Part shown: piece after piece, positions 17,236-30,772 of the stretch
Numbering within the stretch: position 1 is the stretch's first letter
Layout of the letters: the number at the start of each line of letters is the position of its first letter
NCBI GenBank assembly: GCA_051414845.1
Contig: CP183313.1
Coordinates: forward strand, 2,284,438 to 2,348,437
Direction: 5' to 3'
DNA length: 64,000 bases
Origin: Simonsiella sp051414845
GTDB lineage: Bacteria > Pseudomonadota > Gammaproteobacteria > Burkholderiales > Neisseriaceae
Translations under genes and position numbers: made by a program
The notes under the pieces: generated by a model
Database searches by the model: none
What the model was told of the DNA's origin: nothing
What the model saw: only the letters and a program-made list of their open reading frames with translations

Positions 17236-17803
17236 TCAAGCAAACACGCAGCGTAAATGCGCTTTGTAATCCTCGATAAATTGTTCAACTTGTGAATTTT
17301 TAATTACGCCGTTGGCGATAAAAGTGGGCAAAGGTTTGATGCCTAAAAACTGGTTGGCACGATGGAAATGTGCGTATAAACCGTCTACGCCCAATGTGCC
17401 GAAAAATTCATGTTCATCGGTAAACGCTTCAATCGGTGAGTTCCAAGTTAATGAAATTTGCCTTGCAACAAGCCGCCTTTGCCATAATTTTTGGTGGGAT
17501 TATCACGGTGGCGACCGTCGCTGGCATACAGTTTGCTATGTCCTGTGGTAAATAGTTCATCCATGTATTTTTTCACTGTCCGTGGCTTGCCCATCCACCA
17601 GCTAGGCATTTGCCAAATGACGGTATTTATCCACAAGAAATTGTCTACTTCTCGCTCAATATCGTAGCCATCATCAATAACCATTTCACGGATTTCGTGT
17701 CCTAATTCGGTTAAAACACGTTTGGCAACGTCGTGCAAAGTGTGGTTTAAACGACCGTATGAGTGCGCAAAGGCTTTACCACCGTCTAATAATAAATGTT
17801 CAT
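17236..17803 (-). pseudogene. mdaB: Broken NAD(P)H:quinone oxidoreductase (MdaB-like)
   Basis: Reading from ATG 17803, a frameshift occurs within the first five codons (the frame restarts with L-L-L-D-G-G-K-A-F-A-H-S). The frame then runs through the conserved Q-M-P-S-W-W-M-G and V-K-K-Y-M-D-E segments to K-G-G-L-L-Q-G-K near 17455. A second frameshift separates the last ~70 residues (…S-L-T-W-N-S-P, H-R-A-N-Q-F-L-G), which end with the stop at 17236-17238. The order and motifs match the flavodoxin-fold MdaB family. Two lesions make it non-functional unless there are sequencing errors. Confidence 0.8.
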
Positions 17804-17844
17804 ATCAATACCTTATTCAGAATGTTTTCAGGCAGCCTGAAACA

Positions 17845-17973
17845 TCAAATCTTGCACGCTCCACCTGCGCAGGCTTCATCGTCTTCCGCTGCGTCCATGC
17901 CGCCTTCTACGACTACGCCGTCAAATTGTTCCATTAAGTTGTCCAAATTGTCTAAATCTAAATCGTCGTCCAT
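17845..17973 (-). CDS. 42-residue acidic peptide with C-terminal C-A-G-G-A-C
   Basis: A small frame with an excellent ribosome site (AGGAAACTAAAC-ATG). The first 35 residues are very rich in Asp and Glu (M-D-D-D-L-D-L-D-N-L-D-N-L), and it ends C-A-G-G-A-C-K-I. The two-Cys tail and acidic body suggest metal or partner binding, but I do not recognise the family. No signal peptide, so it is probably cytosolic. It stands alone upstream of rlmD on the opposite strand. Confidence 0.55.
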   Translation of the reverse strand: MDDDLDLDNLDNLMEQFDGVVVEGGMDAAEDDEACAGGACKI

Positions 17974-18102
17974 GTTTAGTTTCCTATTGAAAGTTATTCG
18001 GGGGCGCAATTATAAAGGATTGTGCTTTCAGGCTGCCTGAATTTTTTTAATTAAGGTGGTTGGCATGGTAAACCGCGAGCAATGGAGATGATGTAAATCC
18101 GC

Positions 18103-18108
18103 TATAAT
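18103..18108 (+). promoter_or_regulatory. -10 element TATAAT upstream of rlmD
   Basis: TATAAT in the context GCTATAATCCGCGCTC, which recurs at 63899-63914 near the window end. The predicted start is around 18115, which favours the inner rlmD start at 18139. Confidence 0.55.
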
Positions 18109-18138
18109 CCGCGCTCTATGGATAAGATTGATACAACA

Positions 18139-19467
18139 ATGGACATTTTAAATATTCGCGCGATTGATTTTGAAGGGCGCGGCGTGGCGCGTCAGGCGGA
18201 TGGCAAAACGGTGTTTGTGGACGGTGCGTTGCCGCAGGAAAGGGTGCGCGCGCAGGTTTTGGAGCAAAAAAGCCATTTTGATATGGCGCGGACAACAGAG
18301 ATTTTAATCGCCTCGCCCGAACGCGTATCGCCGCCGTGTCCGCATTTTGGCGATTGTGGCGGTTGCTCCTTGCAGCATGCCAGTTTTGGTGCGCAGGTGG
18401 CGTATAAGCAGCGCGTGTTTGAGGAGCAATTGCAGCGCATTGGCAAGGTTTTTCCTGATGAAATCTTGCCGCCTTTGTATGGCGCGGCTTGGCATTATCG
18501 GCATCGCACGCGTTTGGCGGTGCATACGCGCGCAGATGGTTCGTTATCGCTTGGTTTTTTGGGTAAACGCTCGCGCCGTGTGGTCAATATTGAAACCTGT
18601 GCGGTGTTGGCAAAACCGCTTTCAGGCTGCCTGAAAATCTTGCGCGATGAATTGTCGCGTATGTTGGCAAAACAGCCTAAGGCGCGACTTTCAGCAGTAG
18701 AGTTGTATTACAGCGAAGGCGTGGCGGCGGTGAGTTTGTGTGTGGACAAGAGGCTGCCTGGAAAGGATTTGGCGGCTTTGCAAGTGGCTTTGGATGGGTT
18801 TTCAGGCAGCCTAAGCGAAGATTTGCGCGCGCAATGGCAAGTTTGGCAACAGGTAAAGTCTGCACCGCCAGAGTTGATTGCGCCTAAAAATGCGCCACGT
18901 TTGGCTTTCAGGCTGCCTGAATTTGATTTGACGCTGCCGTACCGCCCTGCAGATTTTACTCAAGTGAATCATGCGCTTAATGAAGCGATGGTATCGCGTG
19001 CCTTGCGTTGGTTGGCGGTAGAAAAAGGTGAAAAAGTGGCTGATTTGTTTTGCGGTTTGGGCAATTTTACTTTGCCGCTGGCGCGTTCGGGCGCGCAGGT
19101 TTTGGGCATTGAAGGCGCGGCGAGTTTGACTGAACGGGTAAGAGAAAATGCGCGCAAAAATGGTTTGATGAATGTGCGATTTATAACGACAGACTTGTTT
19201 ACGACAACAGAAGAGACAGTTAAAAGCTGGGGTAAATTGGATAAATTGCTGCTTGACCCGCCGCGCGCTGGAGCTTTGGCGGTGGTGCAGGCTTTGCATG
19301 CGCCGTTTTTGCCGCAGAAGATTGTGTATGTATCTTGTAATCCAGCGACGTTTGCACGTGATGCGGCGGTGTTGGTGGGCAAGGGTTATCGTTTTCGCAC
19401 GGCTGGCGTGATGAATTTGTTTGCACAAACGGCGCATGTAGAGGCGATGGGGGTGTTTGAGTTGTAA
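18139..19467 (+). CDS. rlmD: 23S rRNA (uracil-1939-C5)-methyltransferase
   Basis: An RlmD/RumA-type m5U methylase. An N-terminal TRAM domain is followed by the [4Fe-4S] ligands C-P-H-F-G-D-C-G-G-C and a fourth Cys in E-T-C-A-V. The C-terminal Rossmann methylase has the SAM motif D-L-F-C-G-L-G-N-F, D-P-P-R-A-G and the catalytic Cys in V-S-C-N-P. From 18139 it has 442 residues. The frame also offers an ATG at 18118, but with the -10 at 18103 that would be nearly leaderless; the choice is not certain. Three simDUS copies are read through in the coding region. Confidence 0.93.
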   Translation: MDILNIRAIDFEGRGVARQADGKTVFVDGALPQERVRAQVLEQKSHFDMARTTEILIASPERVSPPCPHFGDCGGCSLQHASFGAQVAYKQRVFEEQLQRIGKVFPDEILPPLYGAAWHYRHRTRLAVHTRADGSLSLGFLGKRSRRVVNIETCAVLAKPLSGCLKILRDELSRMLAKQPKARLSAVELYYSEGVAAVSLCVDKRLPGKDLAALQVALDGFSGSLSEDLRAQWQVWQQVKSAPPELIAPKNAPRLAFRLPEFDLTLPYRPADFTQVNHALNEAMVSRALRWLAVEKGEKVADLFCGLGNFTLPLARSGAQVLGIEGAASLTERVRENARKNGLMNVRFITTDLFTTTEETVKSWGKLDKLLLDPPRAGALAVVQALHAPFLPQKIVYVSCNPATFARDAAVLVGKGYRFRTAGVMNLFAQTAHVEAMGVFEL

Positions 19468-19481
19468 AGTGCTTAAATAGA

Positions 19482-19517
19482 ATTCAGGCTGCCTGAAAAA
19501 TTTCAGGCAGCCTGAAT
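19482..19517. terminator. Inverted simDUS pair between rlmD and the CZB gene
   Basis: ATTCAGGCTGCCTGAAAAA and TTTCAGGCAGCCTGAAT form a nearly perfect 36-bp palindrome between two convergent genes, so a bidirectional terminator is likely. Confidence 0.65.
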
Positions 19518-19550
19518 ATGGCTCTCCAACCATTTTTTATGCGCCGCAAC

Positions 19551-19991
19551 TTAGTTGTTTTGCACTTTATCTAATAGACTAACTAATGCAACTTTTACTT
19601 CTTTGGATAAATCAATTAATTCATGGCGCAAGGCGTGGATGGCTTCCATTAAATACCCTTTTTTATGATTTTGCAAAATTTGCCCTGCGCAAGCATGAAA
19701 GCGCGCGTGCGCACTGCGTAAAACATCATATTCAGGATATTTGTCCAACGATTGACCGTCGCTGTATAGCCATTTGCCCACTTTACAGAGGTGGTCGGCA
19801 CCCAATACTTCAGGATCGTATTCTTCAGGATTTTGACCACGCAATGTTTTTTCGAGTTTACTAATCCATGCTTCGTGCGCTTCAATGGCTTCAATAAGAT
19901 ATAAACCATGCAAATCTTGCTGCGCTGTACTTAAGTTAAGTGGTACATCTTTGCCAGCATTATATTGTTCAATCCAAAGTTTTAAGTCCAT
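19551..19991 (-). CDS. Stand-alone CZB (chemoreceptor zinc-binding) domain protein
   Basis: 146 residues, all-helical. The CZB signature is clear: H39 in A-H-E-A-W, C69 in D-H-L-C-K-V-G-K-W-L, and H95/H99 in S-A-H-A-R-F-H. In CZB domains this 3-His/1-Cys set binds zinc and can sense zinc or oxidants through the Cys. CZB domains usually sit at the end of chemoreceptors or diguanylate cyclases; here nothing else is attached, so it must act by binding a partner. A minus-strand FNR-like promoter lies upstream (20116-20158), suggesting anaerobic induction. Confidence 0.78.
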   Translation of the reverse strand: MDLKLWIEQYNAGKDVPLNLSTAQQDLHGLYLIEAIEAHEAWISKLEKTLRGQNPEEYDPEVLGADHLCKVGKWLYSDGQSLDKYPEYDVLRSAHARFHACAGQILQNHKKGYLMEAIHALRHELIDLSKEVKVALVSLLDKVQNN

Positions 19992-20115
19992 TTTATTTTT
20001 CCTTTATAGGCTTTGTTTTTATAAGAGTGAATAGTATAAAATTCTAAAAAATGGATAAAAATCTCATACTAATCATTCTAGGCACGCATTATATGAAAAA
20101 AATGCTGAGAAGTTC

Positions 20116-20158
20116 ATTAAAAAAGTGTTTAAATTGTGCAGTGTTTGATATGTATCAA
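20116..20158 (-). promoter_or_regulatory. Perfect FNR box with -10, probably driving the CZB gene
   Basis: TTGAT-ATGT-ATCAA (20145-20158) is an exact FNR consensus. On the minus strand a -10 TTTAAT (20121-20116) would start transcription near 20109 and put the box at about -42. On the plus strand TATAAA at 20185-20190 puts it at about -45 for dgt. The first spacing is the better fit, but both directions are possible. Confidence 0.6.
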
Positions 20159-20294
20159 GTGATAGTAAATGAAGTTTGTGTTGGTATAAATTCTTGTGTT
20201 ATGTGATTTTTATAGAATAAAGTAGCTAAACCTTATTTTTTATGTGGGATTAAAGTTGGGTTTATTGAGATACTTATATAGAGTGGAGCATTAG

Positions 20295-21653
20295 ATGAAT
20301 CAAACGGCAATGAATTGGCAAAACTTAATGTCGGCAACGCGTTTTCGTCCTGATGAAACGGGCGAGTGGCAGGCGATTGTGCCGAAACCTGAAACACTGG
20401 CGCAGGATGTGTTTCGTTCGGGTTTTCATGTGGATTACGATAGGCTGGTGTTTTCTAATGCATTTCGGCGTTTGGGGCGCAAAACGCAGGTGCATCCGTT
20501 GGCAAAAAATGACCATACGCACAATCGTTTGACGCATAGTGTGGAAGTGGCGAGTGTGGGGCGCAGTTTGGGACATAAGGTCGGCGGTATGCTGAAAATG
20601 GGCGGTATGCTGCCTAAAAATGTGGATGTGAACGATTTTGGTTTGGTGGTGCAGGTGGCGTGTTTGGCGCATGATTTGGGTAATCCGCCGTTTGGGCATA
20701 CGGGCGAGGATGCGTTGCGTTTGTGGTTTCGCGCGCCTGAGCATGCACATTTTTTAGCAAGTTTGAGCGAGGGGGAGCGCAATGATGTGCAAACTTATGA
20801 GGGTAATGCGCATAGTTTGCGACAGGTGGCGAGTTTAGAGATGTATCACAATCGCGGTGGTATGCGGCTGACGGCGGCTTCAGTGGGGACGCTGCTGAAG
20901 TATCCTTGGACGAGTTTGCATCCGAATGGGCGCAAGAAGTTTAATGTTTATCAGACGGAATTGCCGTTTATTCGTCGCGTGGCGCAGCAGTTGGGGCTGC
21001 CTGAAAAAAGTACAGATTCCTGGGCGCGCCATCCTTTGTCTTATTTGATGGAGGCGGCGGACGATATTTGTTATGCGTTGATGGATTTGGAAGACGCGAT
21101 GGATTTGGAACTGCTGGATTATCGAGAAGTGGAGCGCGTGATGGCGCAATTGGGGAGCACAGAAATGACATGGAGTGCCTACAATTCGCGCGAGCGAGTA
21201 GCAATGATGCGCGGTTTGGCGATTGGTCGGGCGATTGATGATGTGGCGCAGACGTTTGTGCGCCATCAGCAGGATTTGTTGAATGGCGAATTTCGTGGCA
21301 AGGATTTGCTGGATTTATGTAGCGAAGATGTGCAATCCACTTTGCATAACGCAAAAAATTTAGCGCGCGAGCGGATTTTTCGCCATAAGAGTAAATTGGT
21401 GTATGAGCTGGCGGCGTTTCCGTGTTTGGGTTCAATGTTGGATTTGCTCGTTCCAGCGGCGCACGCGTTGCTGGTTTCAGGCAGCCTGAATGTGCAGCAG
21501 TCATTAGCATTAGATTTGATAGAGAATGACCCGATTTCGCGCGCAGATAGTTTGTATCAAGCGTATATGAAGATTTTGGATTTTGTGGGCGGGATGACGG
21601 ATAATTTTGCGGCACAAACGGCAAGGGAATTATCGGGAGTGGGGATGAGTTGA
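20295..21653 (+). CDS. dgt: Deoxyguanosinetriphosphate triphosphohydrolase-like HD hydrolase
   Basis: A 452-residue dNTP triphosphohydrolase that cleaves dNTPs to nucleoside and PPPi. The HD metal site is present: H of N-R-L-T-H-S-V-E near residue 76, H-D in A-C-L-A-H-D-L-G-N-P-P-F-G-H at about 125, and a later D. The N-terminal R-R-L-G-R-K-T-Q motif is typical. ATG 20295 has GTGGAG upstream; an inner ATG at residue 6 is also possible. It ends about 110 bp before the rrn promoter. Confidence 0.92.
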   Translation: MNQTAMNWQNLMSATRFRPDETGEWQAIVPKPETLAQDVFRSGFHVDYDRLVFSNAFRRLGRKTQVHPLAKNDHTHNRLTHSVEVASVGRSLGHKVGGMLKMGGMLPKNVDVNDFGLVVQVACLAHDLGNPPFGHTGEDALRLWFRAPEHAHFLASLSEGERNDVQTYEGNAHSLRQVASLEMYHNRGGMRLTAASVGTLLKYPWTSLHPNGRKKFNVYQTELPFIRRVAQQLGLPEKSTDSWARHPLSYLMEAADDICYALMDLEDAMDLELLDYREVERVMAQLGSTEMTWSAYNSRERVAMMRGLAIGRAIDDVAQTFVRHQQDLLNGEFRGKDLLDLCSEDVQSTLHNAKNLARERIFRHKSKLVYELAAFPCLGSMLDLLVPAAHALLVSGSLNVQQSLALDLIENDPISRADSLYQAYMKILDFVGGMTDNFAAQTARELSGVGMS

Positions 21654-21758
21654 GAAATAAGCTGCCTGAAATTTAAGGCAGCTTAAAAACTTACCAAAAA
21701 AATATCTTTAAAATTCAGAGTAGATTAAGAATTTTGTAAAATATTTTGCACTTCAGTA

Positions 21759-21787
21759 TTGACTGTTTAGCGAGTGGGGCGTATAGT
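21759..21787 (+). promoter_or_regulatory. rRNA operon promoter
   Basis: -35 TTGACT (21759-21764), a 17-bp spacer and -10 TATAGT (21782-21787) with a GC-rich stretch between, about 240 bp before the 16S gene, the usual leader length. Confidence 0.8.
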
Positions 21788-21873
21788 TCGGTCTTTCGCT
21801 GCTACGGCGGCAACGAAAAGCGAGTTGAACTACTGATTATAGTTGGTTTGATTAAGTTTTTCAAGGTTGAAAT

Positions 21874-21885
21874 AGCTCTTTAACA
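21874..21885 (+). promoter_or_regulatory. boxA-like antitermination site in the rrn leader
   Basis: AGCTCTTTAACA closely matches the boxA consensus (TGCTCTTTAACA). A second weaker copy (GATCTTTAACA) lies at about 24187-24197 before the 23S gene. Confidence 0.6.
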
Positions 21886-21892
21886 GAACAGA

Positions 21893-21910
21893 TTACCGAT
21901 AAGTGTGAGT
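21893..21910 (+). promoter_or_regulatory. 16S processing stem, left arm
   Basis: This 18-mer (TTACCGATAAGTGTGAGT) is perfectly complementary to 23594-23611 behind the 16S gene. The pairing would form the RNase III stem around pre-16S RNA. Confidence 0.75.
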
Positions 21911-22025
21911 GCCTAATGGTCTCACACTGCGACAATAAAAACAGACAAGATTGTGATTGGCTTTTTAGTTGATTACTCTTTGTCGGTTTCTTTGAAGCAG
22001 ACCAGAAGTTAAATAAGTTAGAGAT

Positions 22026-23570
<1,545 letters not shown>

Positions 23571-23746
23571 GAGAAAAGAAGAGATTGTTAGGTACTCACA
23601 CTTATCGGTAAACTGTGAAATAAAGATGCGAAATTTAAAAAATAACGGCGCTCTGCTGTGTTGTTCAATATCTTACGTAATTAATGTACGCGGCGATGTT
23701 TCACTTCGCGCATAGCTTGTTCTTTTTTTAAATTAAACAACACATA

Positions 23747-23823
<77 letters not shown>

Positions 23824-23940
23824 GTTTAGAGCATGTGAGCGATAAGCAGAATGTGTTGAAGTAAAAAATAAATAATAAAACAAGATTTAAATTTAACAGA
23901 TTAAATTAAGTTTGATTGTTTATGAAGAAGTAAGAATACT

Positions 23941-24016
23941 GGGGGCATAGCTCAGTTGGTAGAGCACCTGCTTTGCAAGCAGGGGGTCATCGGTTCGATC
24001 CCGTTTGCCTCCACCA
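23941..24016 (+). tRNA. tRNA-Ala (TGC)
   Basis: 76 nt with CCA, anticodon TGC in TTTGCAA, acceptor GGGGGCA/TGCCTCC with the G-U wobble at 3-70 that marks tRNA-Ala. Second tRNA of the spacer. Confidence 0.97.
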
Positions 24017-24441
24017 AGTTTCAGGCAGCCTGAAATAAAAATAAATGATGAATTTAAAAATTAAAATAAAAAATAATTTATAAATTTAGAATTTAAAAAA
24101 ACTTAAAAAATAGAAATTGCAAATTAAAGTGAGTTTGTGTAAACTTGCTGGCTTACTTTAATTTGCGATTTATTTTGAACGCATCGATCTTTAACAAATT
24201 GGAAAGCCGAAATCAACAAACAAAGACAATGTTTGATTTGGTTTGAAATACTGATGCAACAGTATTTCAGGCAGCCTGAAAAGGCAACAAATCATACAGC
24301 AAATTTGGGTGATGATTGTATCAACTGTTCTTGTAAACAAAAGGCAAGAACGGAACACAACAACAGCAGTAAGCTTTGTCAAAGTAGAGAATCTAAGTAG
24401 AAATTGGTTGTCAACGCCAGTTTTTGCAAAGTCAGAAGGTT
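24017..24441 (+). other. rrn internal spacer before 23S
   Basis: AT-rich spacer with one simDUS (about 24018-24033), another near 24267-24282, a second boxA-like site, and the left arm of the 23S processing stem at its end (24442-24461). No gene seen. Confidence 0.7.
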
Positions 24442-24454
24442 CTTCAAATGATAG

Positions 24455-27342
<2,888 letters not shown>

Positions 27343-27356
27343 TCTATCATTTGAAG

Positions 27357-27535
27357 AACTTTGAAACTGATAAGTGAAATAAAACACACAAAATCAGAAT
27401 AAACACAAAGTCATCAAGATAAAGCTTACTGATGAATACAGTTCATCACCAAAATTAATGTTGATTAAACAATAAATAACAGAATAATGCTTATTCAAAG
27501 CAATCTTCTCAACGGCTTCCCAGTTTGACAGTTTA
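27357..27535 (+). other. 23S-5S spacer
   Basis: AT-rich, no tRNA or reading frame that can be supported. Confidence 0.7.
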
Positions 27536-27650
27536 CGTTTGGCGACCATAGCGGTTTGGTACCACTCCTTCCCATCTCGAACAGGACAGTGAAACATCCC
27601 AGCGCCGATGATAGTACGGTTCCCGTGTGAAAGTAGGTCATCGCCAAACT
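27536..27650 (+). rRNA. 5S ribosomal RNA
   Basis: About 115 nt; TTTGGCGACCATAGCGGTTTGG pairs with the end GTAGGTCATCGCCAAAC, and the loop CCATCTCGAACAGG is present. Terminal stem TTTGGCGA/TCGCCAAA fixes the ends. Confidence 0.95.
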
Positions 27651-27658
27651 CTTATTCT

Positions 27659-27692
27659 AAATCCCTGTGTATTTTTTATACTCAGGGATTTA
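27659..27692 (+). terminator. Terminator of the rrn operon
   Basis: AATCCCTG / CAGGGATT stem with a T-rich tail, directly behind the 5S gene. Confidence 0.8.
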
Positions 27693-27790
27693 CTTTTTTA
27701 CTTAAATAATGTTACGATGGCAGCACTTTTCGCTTCAAAATATTTTTGAGTGTTAAGTTCTTCTTTATTTTAATTTTCAAGGAGTAGTTT

Positions 27791-28096
27791 ATGAAGTTTA
27801 AATCATTGTTGTTAGCTGCTGTTACTACTTTCTCAATGAGCTTGGCTGGTGCGGCTGTGAATATTAACACTGCGACAGCGGAAGAATTAGATGCGTTACC
27901 AGGTATTGGTGCAGCCAAAGCTCAAGCAATTGTGGACTACCGCACTAAAAATGGTCCTTTTAAAACCGTTGAGGAATTGGATAATGTGAAAGGCATCGGT
28001 CCTACTTTATTGGAAAAATTGAAACCAGAAGCAACAGTATCAGGTACGCCTGCGAAAGCCAAAGAAGCCAAGCAACCTGTACAACCTAAAAAATAA
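27791..28096 (+). CDS. comEA: Competence protein ComEA (periplasmic helix-hairpin-helix DNA-binding protein)
   Basis: 101 residues: a signal peptide (residues 1-21) then a ComEA-type domain with two helix-hairpin-helix motifs, visible as L-P-G-I-G-A-A-K-A and V-K-G-I-G-P-T-L. A basic Lys/Pro tail follows. In Neisseria the protein (there called ComE) binds incoming DNA in the periplasm and pulls it through the secretin during transformation. In gonococci and meningococci it is present in several copies, each behind an rRNA operon, and the same linkage is seen here. RBS AAGGAG. Confidence 0.95.
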   Translation: MKFKSLLLAAVTTFSMSLAGAAVNINTATAEELDALPGIGAAKAQAIVDYRTKNGPFKTVEELDNVKGIGPTLLEKLKPEATVSGTPAKAKEAKQPVQPKK

Positions 28097-28112
28097 GTTC
28101 GGTCAAAATTTA

Positions 28113-28153
28113 AAAAAAACACGGATTCCCAGAATAGGAATGCCGTGTTTTTT
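28113..28153 (+). terminator. Terminator of comEA
   Basis: Stem AACACGG-ATTCC / GGAAT-CCGTGTT (one bulge) followed by TTTTTTAT, 17 bp past the comEA stop. Confidence 0.85.
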
Positions 28154-28164
28154 ATATTGAAACA

Positions 28165-29445
28165 TTAACCAATCCGCACAATCGGTTTCACCGTAACCCC
28201 GTTTTTAGAATCGGTAAATACTTGATTAATTTACGAAAACTCATAAAATTTAACCAATTTATCAAACGGAAATTTGCCGTCTTTGTATAATTGCACCAGT
28301 TTCGGGATAAACACTTGCGGCACGGCGTCGCTTTCCACCACACCGACAATCGTTTTGCAATACATTAGTACGTCGTGGAAAAAGTGCAGCGTAACATCGC
28401 CGCCAATGCCCACAATCGCCGCCGTACCGCGCACACGCAGCGCATGAATGGATTGTTGAATTACAGGCGCAACGCCCGTTGTTCTCACCGAATACAGCGT
28501 GCCGCCGTGCGTAATTTTTTGAACGGCAACCACATCAACGTCTTTGCCGTTCAAAACGTAGGTTGAGCCCAATTCTTGTGCCAGTTGCAAACGCTCGTTG
28601 TTCGCATCCACCACGATAATGGGGTAGCAATTCGCCACTTTTGCCGCCATTACCGCGCTCAAACCCACACCGCCTGCGCCGAAAATAGCAATGCTGCTAC
28701 CGACATCGGGTTTCAGGAAATTTAACACGGTCGCGCTGCCTGTAATCATGCCGCAGCCGAGCGGACCAAGTAGCGACAAATCCACGTCTTTGTCCACCAC
28801 GACCACATTTTTTGCGTCCGCCACAACGTGTGTGGCGAATGATGATTGCCCGAAAAAATGCGAAACGGCTTGACCATTTTGGCTCAACCGCGATTTGTGA
28901 TTGTGCGTGCCACCGTCGAAATTGAGTTCTGCCATGTGGTCGCAAGTGGCTTGATGTCCCGACAGGCAATTTTCGCAGTTGCCGCAAATAGGCGAACGAC
29001 ACCACCACATGGTCGCCCACGCTAGGAGCTACTGACATTTCATTCGCGGTTGGATTTTGCGCTAAATTTGTTCAATTCTGCGTTGAAAATATTCGCCAAT
29101 GGATAGCATTGGCTCACATTTCCGTCTTGAATTGAACGAATTTATCTGCAAAACCAACATCGCGCTCGAAATCTCAGTAGCCCCTAATGCCTGTTACGCT
29201 TGCGCCGACTTTTTCCACCACGCTCGAGCCTTCGTGTCCCAACACGACGGGCAAAGGTGCGACGTTGCCTTTGATGAATTACGCGTCGGTATGGCACACG
29301 CCATACGCGACAATTTTTTCAATACTTCATTGGCTTACGGTTCGGCAAGGTCTAATTCTTCATTGGCTTACGGTTCGGCAAGGTCTAATTCTTCAATGGT
29401 TAAGGGGGCGTTGATTTGATGGGCAATCGCGGCTTGGATTTTCAT
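28165..29445 (-). pseudogene. Broken zinc-dependent alcohol dehydrogenase (aryl-alcohol type)
   Basis: Reading from ATG 29445 the gene begins as a medium-chain ADH (M-K-I-Q-A-A-I-A-H ... E-E-L-D-L-A-E-P). It then meets a 33-bp direct duplication (29325-29390) carrying an in-frame TAA. Further down are an internal stop, a scrambled segment near 29040-29100 and a frameshift near 28990-29010. The longest surviving piece (28231-29010) holds the structural-zinc Cys cluster (C-G-N-C-E-N-C) and the NAD motif G-A-G-G-V-G. A CAA-to-TAA change at 28228-28230 ends it 21 residues early; the expected tail (I-N-Q-V-F-T-D-S-K-N-G) is still readable to 28165. Divergent from the LysR remnant. Confidence 0.87.
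29325..29390. repeat. 33-bp tandem duplication
   Basis: Two exact adjacent copies of a 33-mer starting CTTCATTGGCTTACGG inside the ADH pseudogene. On the coding strand each copy carries the stop codon, so the duplication followed or caused inactivation. Confidence 0.85.
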
Positions 29446-29851
29446 GGGGAACTCGCTTTCGTGTATGTTCAGGCTGCCTGAAAGGGAAAATGGACCGGAG
29501 GCGGCTCGTCTCCAAATCGTTGATTTTGTGTAAAACGAAGATGTGGACGCGAGCCGCCTCCGCTCCGTAAATTGTGTTTTCAGGCTGCTTGAAAACAGGT
29601 AGGGTGACAACACTGTCCACCAAAAAATAAGCATCAACGGTAGACGGTGTCCACCGCACAAAAATAGGTGAACATTCAGGCAGCCTGAAAACCAGCCAAT
29701 TGAATGGATACAAAGCATCGCATTCGGGTGTTCTGAGTATTGAAAGAAAAGTTTTCAGGCTGCCTGAAAATTTTGTTTGCAGTTTACATTTAAATTCAGA
29801 TCCAATAAATTAGGCAAAATTTTCAATATTCCCAACTTAAAGTTTCAAATC
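29446..29851. repeat. Intergenic repeat cluster between ADH and LysR remnants
   Basis: It contains a GC-rich inverted repeat at 29492-29567 (GGAGGCGGCTCG / CGAGCCGCCTCC, related to 8321-8396), a loose GTAGGGTGACAACACTGTCCACC / GGTAGACGGTGTCCACC pair (29599-29655), and several simDUS. No gene seen. Confidence 0.6.
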
Positions 29852-30738
29852 ATGAATAAACTCAATCAAATCACCGTGTTTGTCAAAGTGGCGGAAAAAG
29901 GCTCGTTTACCGCAGCCGCCAATACGCTGAACATGAGTTCGCAAGCCATTGGCAAACACATTGCCTAATTAGAACAACATCTTGGCACACGATTGATTAG
30001 CCGTACCACGCGCCGCCACAGTTTGACTGAAGCAGGACAACTGTTCTACATGCGCTGCAAAAATATTTTGACTGACATTGAAACGGCAGAAGCGGAAATC
30101 GCGCAAACCTGCGCTGCACCGCGTGGCTTACTGCGCGTGAGTGCGTCGTTTTTGTTTGGCATATACACAGTTTATCTGCCAAATTGCCGCTTTATATGGC
30201 GCGTTATCCCGAAGTGCGCGTGGCTTTGCAACTGTCCGACCGCATGGTGGACGCAGTGGACGAAGGTTTTGACGTGGCAATTCGCACAGGCGCGTTGGAC
30301 GACAGCAGTTTGACAGTCAAACCGCTCGCGCCGTATCGCCTGATGATTAGCGCCACGCCCGATTATTTGGCGCAACACGCGCCGATTGAGTCGCCATACG
30401 ATTTGTTGGCGCACGATTTGATTGTGTTTGGCAAAACGAATTTGGCGTACGAGTGGATTTTTATGCGCGACAAAGAAAAAATTTGCCTGCCGATTTCGGG
30501 GAGGCTGACCATCAACGACAACACGGCGCAATTAAATGTGGTGCTGGCGGGCGGTGGGATTATTTTGCAGTCGGCGGATTTGTTGCAGCCGTATGTGGCA
30601 CTTGGGCTGCTCGTGCCGATTTTGATGGATTACCAGTTGCCCAGCCGCGCTGTGAATGCGGTGTACGCCAGCAGCCGTTTGATGACACCGAAGTTACGGA
30701 GTTTTTTGGATTTTTTGGGGGAAGAATTGGGGAAATAG
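29852..30738 (+). pseudogene. Broken LysR-family transcriptional regulator
   Basis: From ATG 29852 the gene shows an intact winged helix-turn-helix start (F-V-K-V-A-E-K-G-S-F-T-A-A-A) but the codon after H-I-A is TAA where CAA is expected (…A-Q-L-E). The frame then continues (L-E-Q-H-L-G-T-R-L-I). A frameshift near 30165-30185 shifts the effector-binding domain into another frame, which then runs to the stop at 30738. LysR genes divergent from the dehydrogenase they control are common, and here both partners are dead. Confidence 0.87.
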
Positions 30739-30772
30739 GATTTCAGGCTGCCTGAAAAGTTTTTCTCAATAT

